Origin: Streptomyces sp. NBC_01669
GTDB taxonomy: Bacteria > Actinomycetota > Actinomycetes > Streptomycetales > Streptomycetaceae
NCBI RefSeq assembly: GCF_026339735.1
Contig: NZ_JAPEQG010000001.1
Coordinates: 4,278,001-4,342,000, forward strand
DNA: 64,000 bases
Direction of reading: 5' to 3'
Below are positions 51,643 to 60,008 of the stretch, piece by piece. Under the pieces are notes generated by a model. That model saw only the letters and a list, made by a program, of their open reading frames with translations, was not told where the DNA came from and did not search any database. Each line of letters begins with the position of its first letter. The first letter of the stretch is position 1. Both the position numbers and the translations under genes were made by a program.

Positions 51643-52641
51643 TCAGGCGAGGTACTGGTACGGGATGCCTGCGCTGTTGCCTGCCGGGGTGTGTACGACA
51701 ACGGTCACTGCGCCCGGCGCCCCGCCCGGGGCGACGGCGATGACCTGGGTGTCGGAGACCGCGGCGAAGGACACCGGCACGCCGCCGAAGCGCACTTCGT
51801 CGGCGTAGGTCAGGCTGCTGCCGGTGAGGGTGACGGTGTTCCCGCCGAGGGCCGGCCCCTGTGAGGGTTTGAGGCTGCTGACGACCGGAGCCGCGAGATA
51901 GGTGTAGTAGGCGTTTCCCGGTCCCGGCATGCTGGTGCCGCCCGGCGTGGTGACGGTGACGGTCACCGAGCCCGATCCAGCCGGGGCGTTTGCGGTGATC
52001 TGACTGTCGGAGACGACGCTGATACCGGTGGCCGTACCGGCTCCGAAGTGGACGGCGGTGGTGAGAGTCAGGTTGCTGCCGCTGATGGTGACCGTGTTTC
52101 CCCCGGAGGCCAGGCCCTGGGTGGGGCCGAGCAGGGTGATGGTCGGCGTCGGGATGTAGTAGTAGGGAAGTGGATTGCTGGCACCGCCCGGCGTGGTGAC
52201 CGTGACGTCGGCGGGGGCCGCAGGCGCCGCCGGCACGGTGGCGGTGACTTGGGTGGAGGTGTTGCCGGTGATGGTGGCCGGACGTGTATCGAACTGCACC
52301 GCGGTGGCTCCTGCGAGGCCGGTGCCGGCGATGGTGACCGTGTTCGCCCCCGTGGTCGGACCCCGGCCGGGTGTCAGAGAGCTGATCACCGGGACCGAGA
52401 CGTAGGTGTAGGCAACTGCGTTACTGCCGCCTCCCGTTGCGGTGACAATGACGTTGACCGTGCCCGAGCCCGGAGGTGAAGTGGCGGTGATCTGGCTGCT
52501 GCTGACCACCGTGAAGGAGGCCGAGGCCGCCCCGAACTTCACCGCGGTGACACCGGAGAAGCCGCTGCCGTTGATCGTCACCGCCGTGCCTCCCGCAGTC
52601 GGTCCCTGGGTGGGACTGACACTGCTCACTACCGGGGCCAT
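51643..52641 (-). CDS. IPT/TIG-repeat protein (four repeats)
   Basis: This 332-residue protein is made of four immunoglobulin-like IPT/TIG repeats of about 80 residues. Each opens with (V/S)(V/L)xPxxGPxxGG(N/T)(T/A)VTI(N/S/A/T)GxxL and contains TxVxFG and a VTVTTPGG-type turn. There is no signal peptide, membrane helix or sortase motif. Related repeats are known from surface and phage-like structural proteins. It is probably co-transcribed with the next gene upstream (153-bp gap), which has the same fold. Function unknown. Confidence 0.8.
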   Translation of the reverse strand: MAPVVSSVSPTQGPTAGGTAVTINGSGFSGVTAVKFGAASASFTVVSSSQITATSPPGSGTVNVIVTATGGGSNAVAYTYVSVPVISSLTPGRGPTTGANTVTIAGTGLAGATAVQFDTRPATITGNTSTQVTATVPAAPAAPADVTVTTPGGASNPLPYYYIPTPTITLLGPTQGLASGGNTVTISGSNLTLTTAVHFGAGTATGISVVSDSQITANAPAGSGSVTVTVTTPGGTSMPGPGNAYYTYLAAPVVSSLKPSQGPALGGNTVTLTGSSLTYADEVRFGGVPVSFAAVSDTQVIAVAPGGAPGAVTVVVHTPAGNSAGIPYQYLA

Positions 52642-52793
52642 GATCCGTTCCTTCCCGCGCTGCTCAGGATGCCGCGTCCTGGCTGACGCACGTCGGCCAG
52701 GACGCAGCGGTTTCGTGTCGACAGCTCGTCAGGACGTGTCCGAGCGCCGGCGATGTGCTGATGACTCGTTCGGCCCCGGGCGGGGCAGCGGGG

Positions 52794-53582
52794 TCAGACG
52801 ACGCTGAACACGTCGCCGGCGACGACCGTCGTCTGGCCGCCTGGAGTGGTGGCCTGGATGTCGTACGTGCCCGCGGCGAGTCCCGCGGGCACGCTGGTGA
52901 CCAGGTTGGTGGCGGAGAAGCTGGAGAAGGTGGCCTCGACCGAGACGCCTCCGCCGGTGGGCGTGAAGCTCACGCTGCTGACATCCACCAGGTTGGTGCC
53001 GGTGACGGTGACGCTGTCGCCGACCGACCCCGATGTGGGAGCCAGGCCCGTGACGGTCGGGACGTCGTAGTAGGTGTACTGGGTGGGGGCGCCGAGCGGG
53101 AGGCTGGTGCCTCCGGCGCTGGTGACGGTGCAGTTCACCGTGTCGGTGCTGGCACCGCCGAAGGCGCCGTGCGCGGGGCAGGTGACGGTCAGTTGGGTGT
53201 CCGACACGACGGTCAGACCGGTTCCGGTGCCGACGGCGCCGAAAGTCACCCCGGTCGCGGTGAGCAGGTTGCTGCCGAAGACGGTCAGGGATGTGGCGGT
53301 CGCCGGACCCATGTTGGCACTCAGAGCGCTGGGCTCCGGGGGGTCGATGTAGAAGAACGACAGCGAGTTGCTGGTCGTGAGCCCCGCAGTGACGCTGACG
53401 TTGACCTGGCCACCGCACAGCACCGGGACGACGACGGTGACGGTGGTGGAGCCGACTGTGGCGGGGCTGACCGACTTCGTGCCGAAGTTCACCTTGGTCG
53501 TGCCCGACAGGCTCGTGCCGGTGAGGGTGAGAGTGAGCCCGTTGTGGCTCTGGGTGGGGGTCAGCGAGGTGAGGGTTGGCAT
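52794..53582 (-). CDS. IPT/TIG-repeat protein (three repeats)
   Basis: This 262-residue protein has three IPT/TIG repeats, starting PTLTSLTPTQSHNGLTLTLTGTSLSGTTKVNFGTKSV. ATG 53582 has AAGGAG at a good distance; an open frame further upstream would add unrelated sequence. Again there is no signal peptide or anchor. Two cysteines (in CGG and TCPAHG/NCTV regions) could pair. It heads the two-gene TIG unit, preceded by an inverted repeat at 53667-53692. Confidence 0.8.
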   Translation of the reverse strand: MPTLTSLTPTQSHNGLTLTLTGTSLSGTTKVNFGTKSVSPATVGSTTVTVVVPVLCGGQVNVSVTAGLTTSNSLSFFYIDPPEPSALSANMGPATATSLTVFGSNLLTATGVTFGAVGTGTGLTVVSDTQLTVTCPAHGAFGGASTDTVNCTVTSAGGTSLPLGAPTQYTYYDVPTVTGLAPTSGSVGDSVTVTGTNLVDVSSVSFTPTGGGVSVEATFSSFSATNLVTSVPAGLAAGTYDIQATTPGGQTTVVAGDVFSVV

Positions 53583-54329
53583 GGCGGGTCTCCTTGCGCT
53601 CGTGGTGCTCCCGTGGCAGGCATGGGACGGCTGACCGTAAGTGGTACGACTCCACAACTTCGCGGAATATCCCGGGCTTTCCGGTGGGATATGAAACCCA
53701 GTGATGGAATCGGTGGTTCGGCCGCAGTGCGGAGAGCGCGAACGGCGGGACCCATTACGGTGGGCGAGGCTGAGGTGTGTCACAAAGATGTCGGACGTTG
53801 CACGACGGAAAGGTCCCGCATCTCACTGCGACGGTCGCCCGGTCCTCACACAAAAGGGCAGGCCATCCGGTTCGAAGCGTGGACCTGGCCGGCTGATCCG
53901 GGTGGTCCGTCTCGCTTGATTTCCATTCAATCCGATGGGCACCAGGACCAAAAGAGCGTAATGAGGGCACTCGGAAGTTAATGCGATAGTAGCAACAGCC
54001 AAGAATTACTCTTTCTGCGCGCCGGAGCGCGCTGTTCTCATTGATGATGGCCGAAGGCCGATCGCCGCCACGTACGAATGACCAAGCGCTTTCCGCCACC
54101 TGACGCGCCCTCGAATATGCGCCTGTCCATCGTGGACGCTCCACATCGCCGAGGCTGCCGAAACCTGACACCTCCACCGTGCAGCCGGCCGGTCAGGCCC
54201 CCCGACAGTCCCGCTCCTGACCGAAAAGTGGGTGAAACGCCTTTGCACGGTCGGACACCAACAGCCCCCCGCTGACTGCGCGGAGAAATCCGGCGCCGCT
54301 TCCGATCCGCTCCGCTAGGGTCCAGCCTC
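53583..54329. other. Long intergenic region, no gene seen
   Basis: This 747-bp divergent gap holds only frames without recognisable content, including one of 140 codons on the minus strand that lacks a ribosome site and actinobacterial codon use. The part at 53930-54060 is AT-richer than its surroundings. It should contain promoters for both flanking units. Confidence 0.55.
53667..53692. promoter_or_regulatory. Inverted repeat upstream of the TIG genes
   Basis: ATATCCC (53667-53673) and GGGATAT (53686-53692) are separated by 12 bases, 85 bases before the TIG start. It could be an operator; there is no further support. Confidence 0.3.
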
Positions 54330-55121
54330 ATGTCCGCACAGACCGCTGATCACCATTCGATCATCGACGCCATAACCGCCAACGCCGCCCGCTCCACTCT
54401 GCCGTACCAACGAGCCCATCGCGGGACGGACTTCGGGACGGCGTTCTGGTTCAACGACCTCGTCGACAAGCAGGGTGACACGGAGACCGTCCGGCAGTAT
54501 CTGGTGACGGCGCGTGCGTTGACCCGGTACGACATCGCCGAGGTGCGGCTGCGGCCCGAGCTGTCGAAGTCGGCCACGAGCGCCAACGCCCTGGCGATGC
54601 TCGCGTTCGAGGACGGGTGGATCCCGCTCGGTGACTCCGGTGTCGCGGTGATGCCCGCCGCCCCGCTGCACGCGCTCGCCCGCCGCAAGCGGTGGGAATG
54701 GGCAACTGACGAGATCACCGACGGGCTGGCGGCGAAGGAGCAGGACGTCGCCGGTATCGGGGACGAGCCCGTTCCCGCCTATGTCCTGGGGCACGATGTC
54801 GGGCCGGACCGGACCGACCGGCCGCAGGCCGTCGTGGTGGGGACCGTCGTACGGGACGCTGTCGACGGGCCGGTGTGGTGGAACGGCACCGTTCCCGTGG
54901 GATGTGTCGGGGCCCCTGTCTTCGTCGGGATCCACCTCGACGGCCGGCAGTTCAGACTGGTCTGCCTCGGCGTGATCCTGCCGGAGGACGGCTCGCGGCA
55001 TCCGGTCGCCACGTTCGACCGGATCCGGTCCGCCGTACGGGAACTGCCCGAGTCGCCCTCTCCTTCGGCTTCTGACGACCCGGCACCTCGTTCCAGGAGG
55101 TGGTGGCGGCGCGCCGGATGA
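54330..55121 (+). CDS. Degenerate trypsin-like (pseudo)protease
   Basis: This 263-residue cytoplasmic protein resembles a chymotrypsin-fold peptidase in pattern: GTAFWF...QYLVTARALT near residues 36-64 corresponds to the usual GTxF...YLVTxRHV, with catalytic His replaced by Ala63, and GCVGAPVFVGI at 191-201 corresponds to GxSGxPVF, with the nucleophile replaced by Val193. The C-terminus is Ser/Pro/Arg-rich. If the reading is right it is inactive as a protease and may be a binding or scaffold protein. I recognise no named family; the assignment is from motif spacing only. Confidence 0.5.
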   Translation: MSAQTADHHSIIDAITANAARSTLPYQRAHRGTDFGTAFWFNDLVDKQGDTETVRQYLVTARALTRYDIAEVRLRPELSKSATSANALAMLAFEDGWIPLGDSGVAVMPAAPLHALARRKRWEWATDEITDGLAAKEQDVAGIGDEPVPAYVLGHDVGPDRTDRPQAVVVGTVVRDAVDGPVWWNGTVPVGCVGAPVFVGIHLDGRQFRLVCLGVILPEDGSRHPVATFDRIRSAVRELPESPSPSASDDPAPRSRRWWRRAG

Positions 55122-55181
55122 CGGCCCGTACCCACCGACGTACTGTGTGGCGCAGCACGTTGGGCGATCGGGAGAACGGTC

Positions 55182-55430
55182 ATGGGCGAGCCACTGAAGA
55201 CCTTTGTCGGCGGCACCGAAGTCGACGTGCCGAACAGCATTCCGGACATCCGGGCCACGCTGCCCGAGGAGAGACGCGAGGAATTCGACCGCGCCATCAA
55301 CGGGGCCGGAGTGCAAGAGATCCAGGCCGTGATGCGGCACTGGATGCTGGAGGCCGTGCCCGATCCCGAGGCCGAGCGGATCCTGGACCGGCTGGCGCAG
55401 GACGAGGCCGAGAGGCGGAGCGTCGCTTGA
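55182..55430 (+). CDS. Probable antitoxin, DUF6247-like
   Basis: This 82-residue acidic helical protein (TLPEERREEFDRAINGAG...AVMRHWMLEAVPDPEAERILDRL) resembles small actinobacterial proteins of the DUF6247 kind found before RelE/ParE-like genes (recalled). ATG 55182 follows GGAGAACGG. Its stop overlaps the TTG start of the next gene in a TTGA motif. The gene order, sizes and overlap fit a type II toxin-antitoxin module. Confidence 0.6.
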   Translation: MGEPLKTFVGGTEVDVPNSIPDIRATLPEERREEFDRAINGAGVQEIQAVMRHWMLEAVPDPEAERILDRLAQDEAERRSVA

Positions 55431-55669
55431 GCTTCCGTATCTCCTACGCTCCGCCCGCCGACGACACCCTGGCCAAGATGCGGGAAGGCGACACCTTCCG
55501 CGACGAGATGGCGCGCACCCTGGGGAGCGACCCGTACGGGCACGGGTCGTCCGCCGTCAAGAGTGAGCACGACCGCCGTGAAGCGACGGTCGCCGGGGCC
55601 ATCGTGCTCTATTACGTCTCCGGCTCCGTCCTCACCGTCACCGTGGTGAGGCTGGTCCCGCTCCCCTGA
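55427..55669 (+). CDS. Probable RelE/ParE-like toxin
   Basis: This 80-residue protein reads from TTG 55427: MSFRISYAPPADDTLAKM..., then an Arg-containing middle (SEHDRREATVAGAIVLYYVSG) and a C-terminal strand SVLTVTVVRLVPLP. That is the size and C-terminal strand pattern of RelE/ParE-superfamily toxins, which cut mRNA at the ribosome or poison gyrase. The start codon is weak but is fixed by the overlap. Function is inferred, not shown. Confidence 0.55.
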   Translation: MSFRISYAPPADDTLAKMREGDTFRDEMARTLGSDPYGHGSSAVKSEHDRREATVAGAIVLYYVSGSVLTVTVVRLVPLP

Positions 55670-55679
55670 CTTCCGCCGC

Positions 55680-56468
55680 TCAGGCGAGCTTCGCGAGCTG
55701 CGCGTCAACCACCGCGGTCGGCAGTTCGAAGTCCTGACCCGTGCCGGAAGCGGCCAGGTTGAGAGCGCTGAACGACGCGACCGTGGCGCCCTGGCGTGCG
55801 ACGACCAGCTTGAGCGGGGCCTTCTCGCCGTCCTGTTCCACCGTCAGCGTCCAGGCGGCGGCCTCCTCGCCGCCCGAGATCTTCTCCTCCTTGATCGTGA
55901 CGACCTTCTGCTTCGTCCCGGCCGCGGTGAGGGTGAAACCGCCGGAGCACGCGGTCGCCGCGGTACGCAGGCTCTCGACGGTGTCCTGGGCGCCCTTGCC
56001 GTCGTACGAGGCGAGGGACGTCAGCGTCGTCGTGATGTCGAAGGCGGCGGCGAAGGCCTCGCCCGCGTCCTCGCTGTCCAGCTTGTCCTTCTGGTCCTTC
56101 TTGGGCTCGCTGATCACCTTGCGCCGGTTGACCGCCGCGGGCTTGCCGAGCTCGGCGCCCATCAGTGCGTCGGCGAGAGGCTCACAGGCCTCCTTGTCCG
56201 CAGTGACGTCGGAGGCGGCGACGACATCGGCCTTGCCGGTCTCGGCGACCTTGTGCCCCTTGACGTCGCCCTGGACCAGCGCGGCCTTGTCCAACTCGGC
56301 GGCGGTCAGCGCCTTGGCAGCCGGCTGGGCGGCTGCGCTCTCCTTGCCCTTGCCGTCCGCTGCCTTGCTCCCGGAGTCGGAGTCTCCGCCACAGGCGGTG
56401 GCCAGCAGGGTCAGGGACATCGCGCAGGCGGCGGCAACGGCGGTACGGCGTATGGCAGTAGGTCTCAT
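55680..56468 (-). CDS. Lipoprotein of unknown function
   Basis: This 262-residue protein has a signal peptide with lipobox LLATAC (21-26), a Gly/Ser/Lys-rich linker, and a domain that starts LTAAELDKAALVQGDVKGHKV. Such proteins are common secreted lipoproteins in Streptomyces with no known activity. It converges on the toxin-antitoxin pair with only 10 bases between stops. Confidence 0.75.
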   Translation of the reverse strand: MRPTAIRRTAVAAACAMSLTLLATACGGDSDSGSKAADGKGKESAAAQPAAKALTAAELDKAALVQGDVKGHKVAETGKADVVAASDVTADKEACEPLADALMGAELGKPAAVNRRKVISEPKKDQKDKLDSEDAGEAFAAAFDITTTLTSLASYDGKGAQDTVESLRTAATACSGGFTLTAAGTKQKVVTIKEEKISGGEEAAAWTLTVEQDGEKAPLKLVVARQGATVASFSALNLAASGTGQDFELPTAVVDAQLAKLA

Positions 56469-56570
56469 GGCCCAACCCTATGAGCGAGCTATGGTTTGAC
56501 GATCAACCAATTAGGGCACACCACTTGATCGTGATTGCGTTGTGATCATCCCGTGAAGGAACTCTCTCCC

Positions 56571-57563
56571 ATGCCGAGCCGAGCAGCCGTCCGGACCGTG
56601 CTCAATGCCGTCGGCGTCGGCGCGGACGACGTCGCCGCCTGCCTCCCGCTCGCCGGCGGCACGTACAACACCGTCACTCGTGTCACGCTCACCGACGGCC
56701 GGGACTGGGTGGTGAAGATACCGCCGCCGCCCACTGCCCCGGGGATGAGTTACGAGCGCGGCCTGCTGGTCAACGAGGTCACGTTCTACACGGCTGCGGA
56801 GATTCCCGCGGTCCCCTCAGTCGTGCACAGCGCACTGGACCCGGGCGCGGCGACCGGTCCGTACCTGATCATGTCGACCCGCCCCGGACAGCCCTGGCAC
56901 GAGGCCGCCGCAACCATGAAGCATGGTGAAGGGTCAAGGCTCAGACGGGAGTTGGGGGAGCTGGTCCGGCGGCTGCACGCCGTCACGGGCGCCTCCGGCG
57001 GTTTCGGCTACCCCGGTGGGGCGATGGGTCCGTTGGCCCCGACCTGGCGCGCGGCGTTCACCGCGATGACCGATGCCGTCCTCGCCGACGCGGACACGTA
57101 CCGCGCCCGGCTGCCGCGCCCGACGGACCGGATCCGGGCGCTGCTCGCCGCCGCGGCGCCCGTCCTCGACGACGTCACCCGGCCCGCTCTCGTCCACTTC
57201 GACCTGTGGCAGGGCAATCTGCTTGTCGACGGGGAGCCGGGCGCGCGGACCATCGGCGGTGTCATCGACGGGGAGCGGATGTTCTGGGGCGATCCGGTGG
57301 CCGACTTCGTGTCGCTCGCCCTGCTCGGGAATGTGGAGGAGGACGAGGACTTCCTCGCCGGGTACGGGAGCGGCCTGGTGTTCGACGCTTCCGTGCGGCT
57401 GCGGCTCGCCCTCTACCGCTGCTATCTCTACCTGATCATGCTGGTGGAAACCGTCCCGCGCCGCGTTCCGCAGGAGAACCGGGACTGGACGTGGTCGGAG
57501 GTCGGCCCGCAGCTCGTATCGGCTCTGGAGGACGTGGAGGCGGCGCTGCGGTCACGGGGGTGA
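56571..57563 (+). CDS. Aminoglycoside-phosphotransferase-family kinase
   Basis: This 330-residue protein has the APH kinase pattern: LAGGTYNTVTRVTL (nucleotide loop), WVVKIPPPP (Lys), the catalytic VHFDLWQGNLL (HxDxxxxN) and the metal-binding GVIDGERMFWGDPVADF. ATG 56571 follows GAAGGA. The family phosphorylates antibiotics, sugars, choline or amino acids; the substrate is not known here and resistance should not be assumed. Confidence 0.82.
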   Translation: MPSRAAVRTVLNAVGVGADDVAACLPLAGGTYNTVTRVTLTDGRDWVVKIPPPPTAPGMSYERGLLVNEVTFYTAAEIPAVPSVVHSALDPGAATGPYLIMSTRPGQPWHEAAATMKHGEGSRLRRELGELVRRLHAVTGASGGFGYPGGAMGPLAPTWRAAFTAMTDAVLADADTYRARLPRPTDRIRALLAAAAPVLDDVTRPALVHFDLWQGNLLVDGEPGARTIGGVIDGERMFWGDPVADFVSLALLGNVEEDEDFLAGYGSGLVFDASVRLRLALYRCYLYLIMLVETVPRRVPQENRDWTWSEVGPQLVSALEDVEAALRSRG

Positions 57564-57598
57564 CGTGACCGGCAGAGGCTGCGATCCGCGTACGGGCG

Positions 57599-59299
57599 TC
57601 AGTGCGCCAGTGCCCGCTGTGCGTCGTGGAGGTTCTGCGGCCATACCGCTTCCGGTGTGCCGTACGCCTCCAGGCGCGTGTGCAGATCGCCGGTGAAGTC
57701 GGGGACGTCGATCTGGTCGAACTCCGTCACCTCGCTGACGCCGACGGTCGCGCTGTACGGGGCGAGCCCGTCGATCCGCATCAGGCCGGCCCGCCCGTTG
57801 GTGACCCGGATGTTCCAGTGCGTGAAGCGGGCGCCGAAGAGCGGTCCCGCGCTCGCGTCGCCACCGTGCCGCCCGTTGTTGTTGACGGTGATGTCGGTGC
57901 GGACGTTGGCGAACGGCATCCCGCGGTGCGAGTCGAAGGTCCCCATCTCCATCTCGCCGCGCGACCAGACGTTGTAGCTGGACAGCCCCTCGACATTGAT
58001 TCCGTGCAGCTGCGTCCCCGCGGGTGCCGGGACGGTGCGCCGGGCGATGGTGAAGTCCTCGATCAGGTTGTCGTGCGAACCCTCACGGCAGTAGTACGGG
58101 TGGTGGGAGCCCCGCCCCTCGACCCGCGTACGGCGCAGGGTGCAGGCGGACGCGCCGATCAGCCCGAAGCCGTTGTCGACGTGGCGGACGGTGATGTCGT
58201 CCGCCCAGCAGTCGTACGCGCACTGGAACGCGACTCCGTTGTACCCCTTGTCGAGCAGGTGTTGCGACTGCGGGGTCTCGACCGCTTCGAGGGTGAGCCC
58301 CTCGACGCCCGAGCCGGTGAGGGGGGTGGCGAGCATGGTCAGGCGCGGGTCCCACTCGGGGCGGACGTCGAGCGGGAGCGGGCGCTCCAGGGTGACCCGG
58401 TCTCCGTGCACGGCGGTGATGCGGACGGGCCACTCGTAGGGGACGTACGAGGTCAGCTTGGTCTTGTCGTCCCAGTGGTACGCCTCCGGGCCGGGGCCGC
58501 CGCCCGCCATGTGCTCCAGGAGGGTGTGGTCGGCGTCGTCGGCGAGCCGGAGCAGGACGAGTTGGCCCCGCTTCAGCCGCTTCGTGGACTCGACGGTGAT
58601 CGTCCGGTCGCCGCGACGGGCGGGGGCGACCGTCGTCAGGGTCTGCCACTCGTCGCGCTTGTTGCCGGTCCAGCCCTCGAAGGGCCAGGCCTTCGCCCTG
58701 ATCGCGTCGGTGAGCGAGGCCCAACGTTCCTTCGGGCAGAGCCAGATGAGGCCGCCGGCCCAGGACCAGCTGGACTTGTCGCCGCCGTAGCGGCTGCCGT
58801 AGACGCCGATCAGGTCGGTGAGATTCTTGGTCGCGTACAGCTTCGTGCGCCCGCTGCCCGCACCGCGCACCACCACATTGCTGTGGCCGATCCGGATGAT
58901 GTCGTCGATGCGGTACGTGCCTGCGGGGATGAGCACCGTGCCACCGCCACGCTCTCCGGCAGCGGCGATGGCACGGTTGATCGCGGGGGCGGCATCGGCG
59001 GAACCGTCGGGTACGGCGCCGTGGTCCAGGACATTGGCGACGACATGATGGCGGCGGGGAAGCTCGGAGCCGCCCCGGTAGCCGGCCCGGCCGATGAAGG
59101 GGATCTGGGCGTGGGCGAAGGGGGCGGCCGCGAACTCCCGCCAGAGGGGGGAGGCGTCGCCCGGGGTGTGACCGCTGCGCGCGTCCTGCGTCGCCGCCCG
59201 GGCGGTGCCCGCGCCGATCACGCCGGTCGCCGCGGCTGCGGCCACGGCGACCGCGCTGCCGAGGAGTCCTCGCCTGCTGATGTTCCCCACAGAAGCCAT
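57599..59299 (-). CDS. Tat-exported right-handed beta-helix protein (pectate-lyase/GH28-like)
   Basis: This 566-residue protein has a Tat signal, ISRRGLLGSAVAVAAAAATGVIGAGTARA (residues 7-36). ATG 59299 is chosen over upstream in-frame ATGs. The opening VANVLDHGAVPDGSADAAPAINRAIAAAGERGGGTVLIPAGTYRIDD is typical of polygalacturonase-like pectate-lyase superfamily proteins. The beta-helix runs to the end, with asparagine ladders such as NGFGLIGASACTLRR. It probably acts on extracellular polysaccharide; catalytic residues cannot be fixed by eye. Confidence 0.8.
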   Translation of the reverse strand: MASVGNISRRGLLGSAVAVAAAAATGVIGAGTARAATQDARSGHTPGDASPLWREFAAAPFAHAQIPFIGRAGYRGGSELPRRHHVVANVLDHGAVPDGSADAAPAINRAIAAAGERGGGTVLIPAGTYRIDDIIRIGHSNVVVRGAGSGRTKLYATKNLTDLIGVYGSRYGGDKSSWSWAGGLIWLCPKERWASLTDAIRAKAWPFEGWTGNKRDEWQTLTTVAPARRGDRTITVESTKRLKRGQLVLLRLADDADHTLLEHMAGGGPGPEAYHWDDKTKLTSYVPYEWPVRITAVHGDRVTLERPLPLDVRPEWDPRLTMLATPLTGSGVEGLTLEAVETPQSQHLLDKGYNGVAFQCAYDCWADDITVRHVDNGFGLIGASACTLRRTRVEGRGSHHPYYCREGSHDNLIEDFTIARRTVPAPAGTQLHGINVEGLSSYNVWSRGEMEMGTFDSHRGMPFANVRTDITVNNNGRHGGDASAGPLFGARFTHWNIRVTNGRAGLMRIDGLAPYSATVGVSEVTEFDQIDVPDFTGDLHTRLEAYGTPEAVWPQNLHDAQRALAH

Positions 59300-59419
59300 C
59301 GAACCGACCCGCCTTTCATGCATGTGAACGACGTTCATATCTGCGTCGGCGGTGAGCATGCCACGGCCCTCTGGTGCCGTGAAAGACTTGTGCAGTGGGG
59401 ATTCTTCAGGCGAGGGAGG

Positions 59420-59929
59420 TCAGTTGGCGGGCCGCTGAGTCAGATGCGTGAACGCATCCAGGTTCCGCGTGGACTCGCCGCGCGACACCCGCCACGCGTA
59501 CTCCTTGCGGATCGCGCTCGCGAAGCCCAGCTCCAGCAGCGTGTTGAAGGAGCCGTCGGCCGCCTCGAGGACCGTTCCGAGCAGCCGGTCCAGTTCCTCG
59601 GGCGTGACCACCGAGAGCGGCAGCCGGCCGGCGAGGTAGATGTCGCCGAGCCGGTCGATCGCGTAACTCACGCCGAAGAGGCGGAGGTTGCGCTCCAGCA
59701 GCCAGCGGTGGACCGCCGCGTCGTTCTCGTCCGGGTGGCGGATGACGAAGGCGTTGAGGGAGAGCGAGTGCTTGCCGACGATGAGCGAGCAGGTGGTGGA
59801 CAGCTTGCGGGTGCCGGGAAGCTTCACCACGTAGGTACCGCGGTCGGGGCTCTCCCATTCGAGCCCGGCGTCCTTCAGCGTCGCCTCGATGACCTGCGCT
59901 GTTGCCGCTTCGGCGGATACGTCAGCCAT
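59420..59929 (-). CDS. YbjN-domain protein
   Basis: This 169-residue cytoplasmic protein fits the YbjN family (type III secretion chaperone-like fold): VSAEAATAQVIEATLKDAGLEWE, a beta stretch TYVVKLPGTRKLSTTCSLIVGKHSLSLNAFVIRHPDEN, and FGVSYAIDRLGDIYLAGRLPL. In Streptomyces the gene stands next to mshA, as here. The function is unknown. ATG 59929 is the only start giving the full domain without a spurious extension. Confidence 0.8.
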   Translation of the reverse strand: MADVSAEAATAQVIEATLKDAGLEWESPDRGTYVVKLPGTRKLSTTCSLIVGKHSLSLNAFVIRHPDENDAAVHRWLLERNLRLFGVSYAIDRLGDIYLAGRLPLSVVTPEELDRLLGTVLEAADGSFNTLLELGFASAIRKEYAWRVSRGESTRNLDAFTHLTQRPAN

Positions 59930-60008
59930 GGGGTGAGCGTACGTGAGGTGGGGTACGGGCGTACGTCGCCCCGGCGCGGGTGCGCGCCGGCCGTGGTGGG
60001 CGGGTACG

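Noticed and set aside
53755..54177. A 140-codon minus-strand frame in the large gap
   Set aside because: No ribosome site, no family pattern and codon use unlike the neighbours.
56571..57563. Antibiotic resistance kinase
   Set aside because: The APH fold is clear, but the family covers many substrates and nothing nearby suggests resistance.
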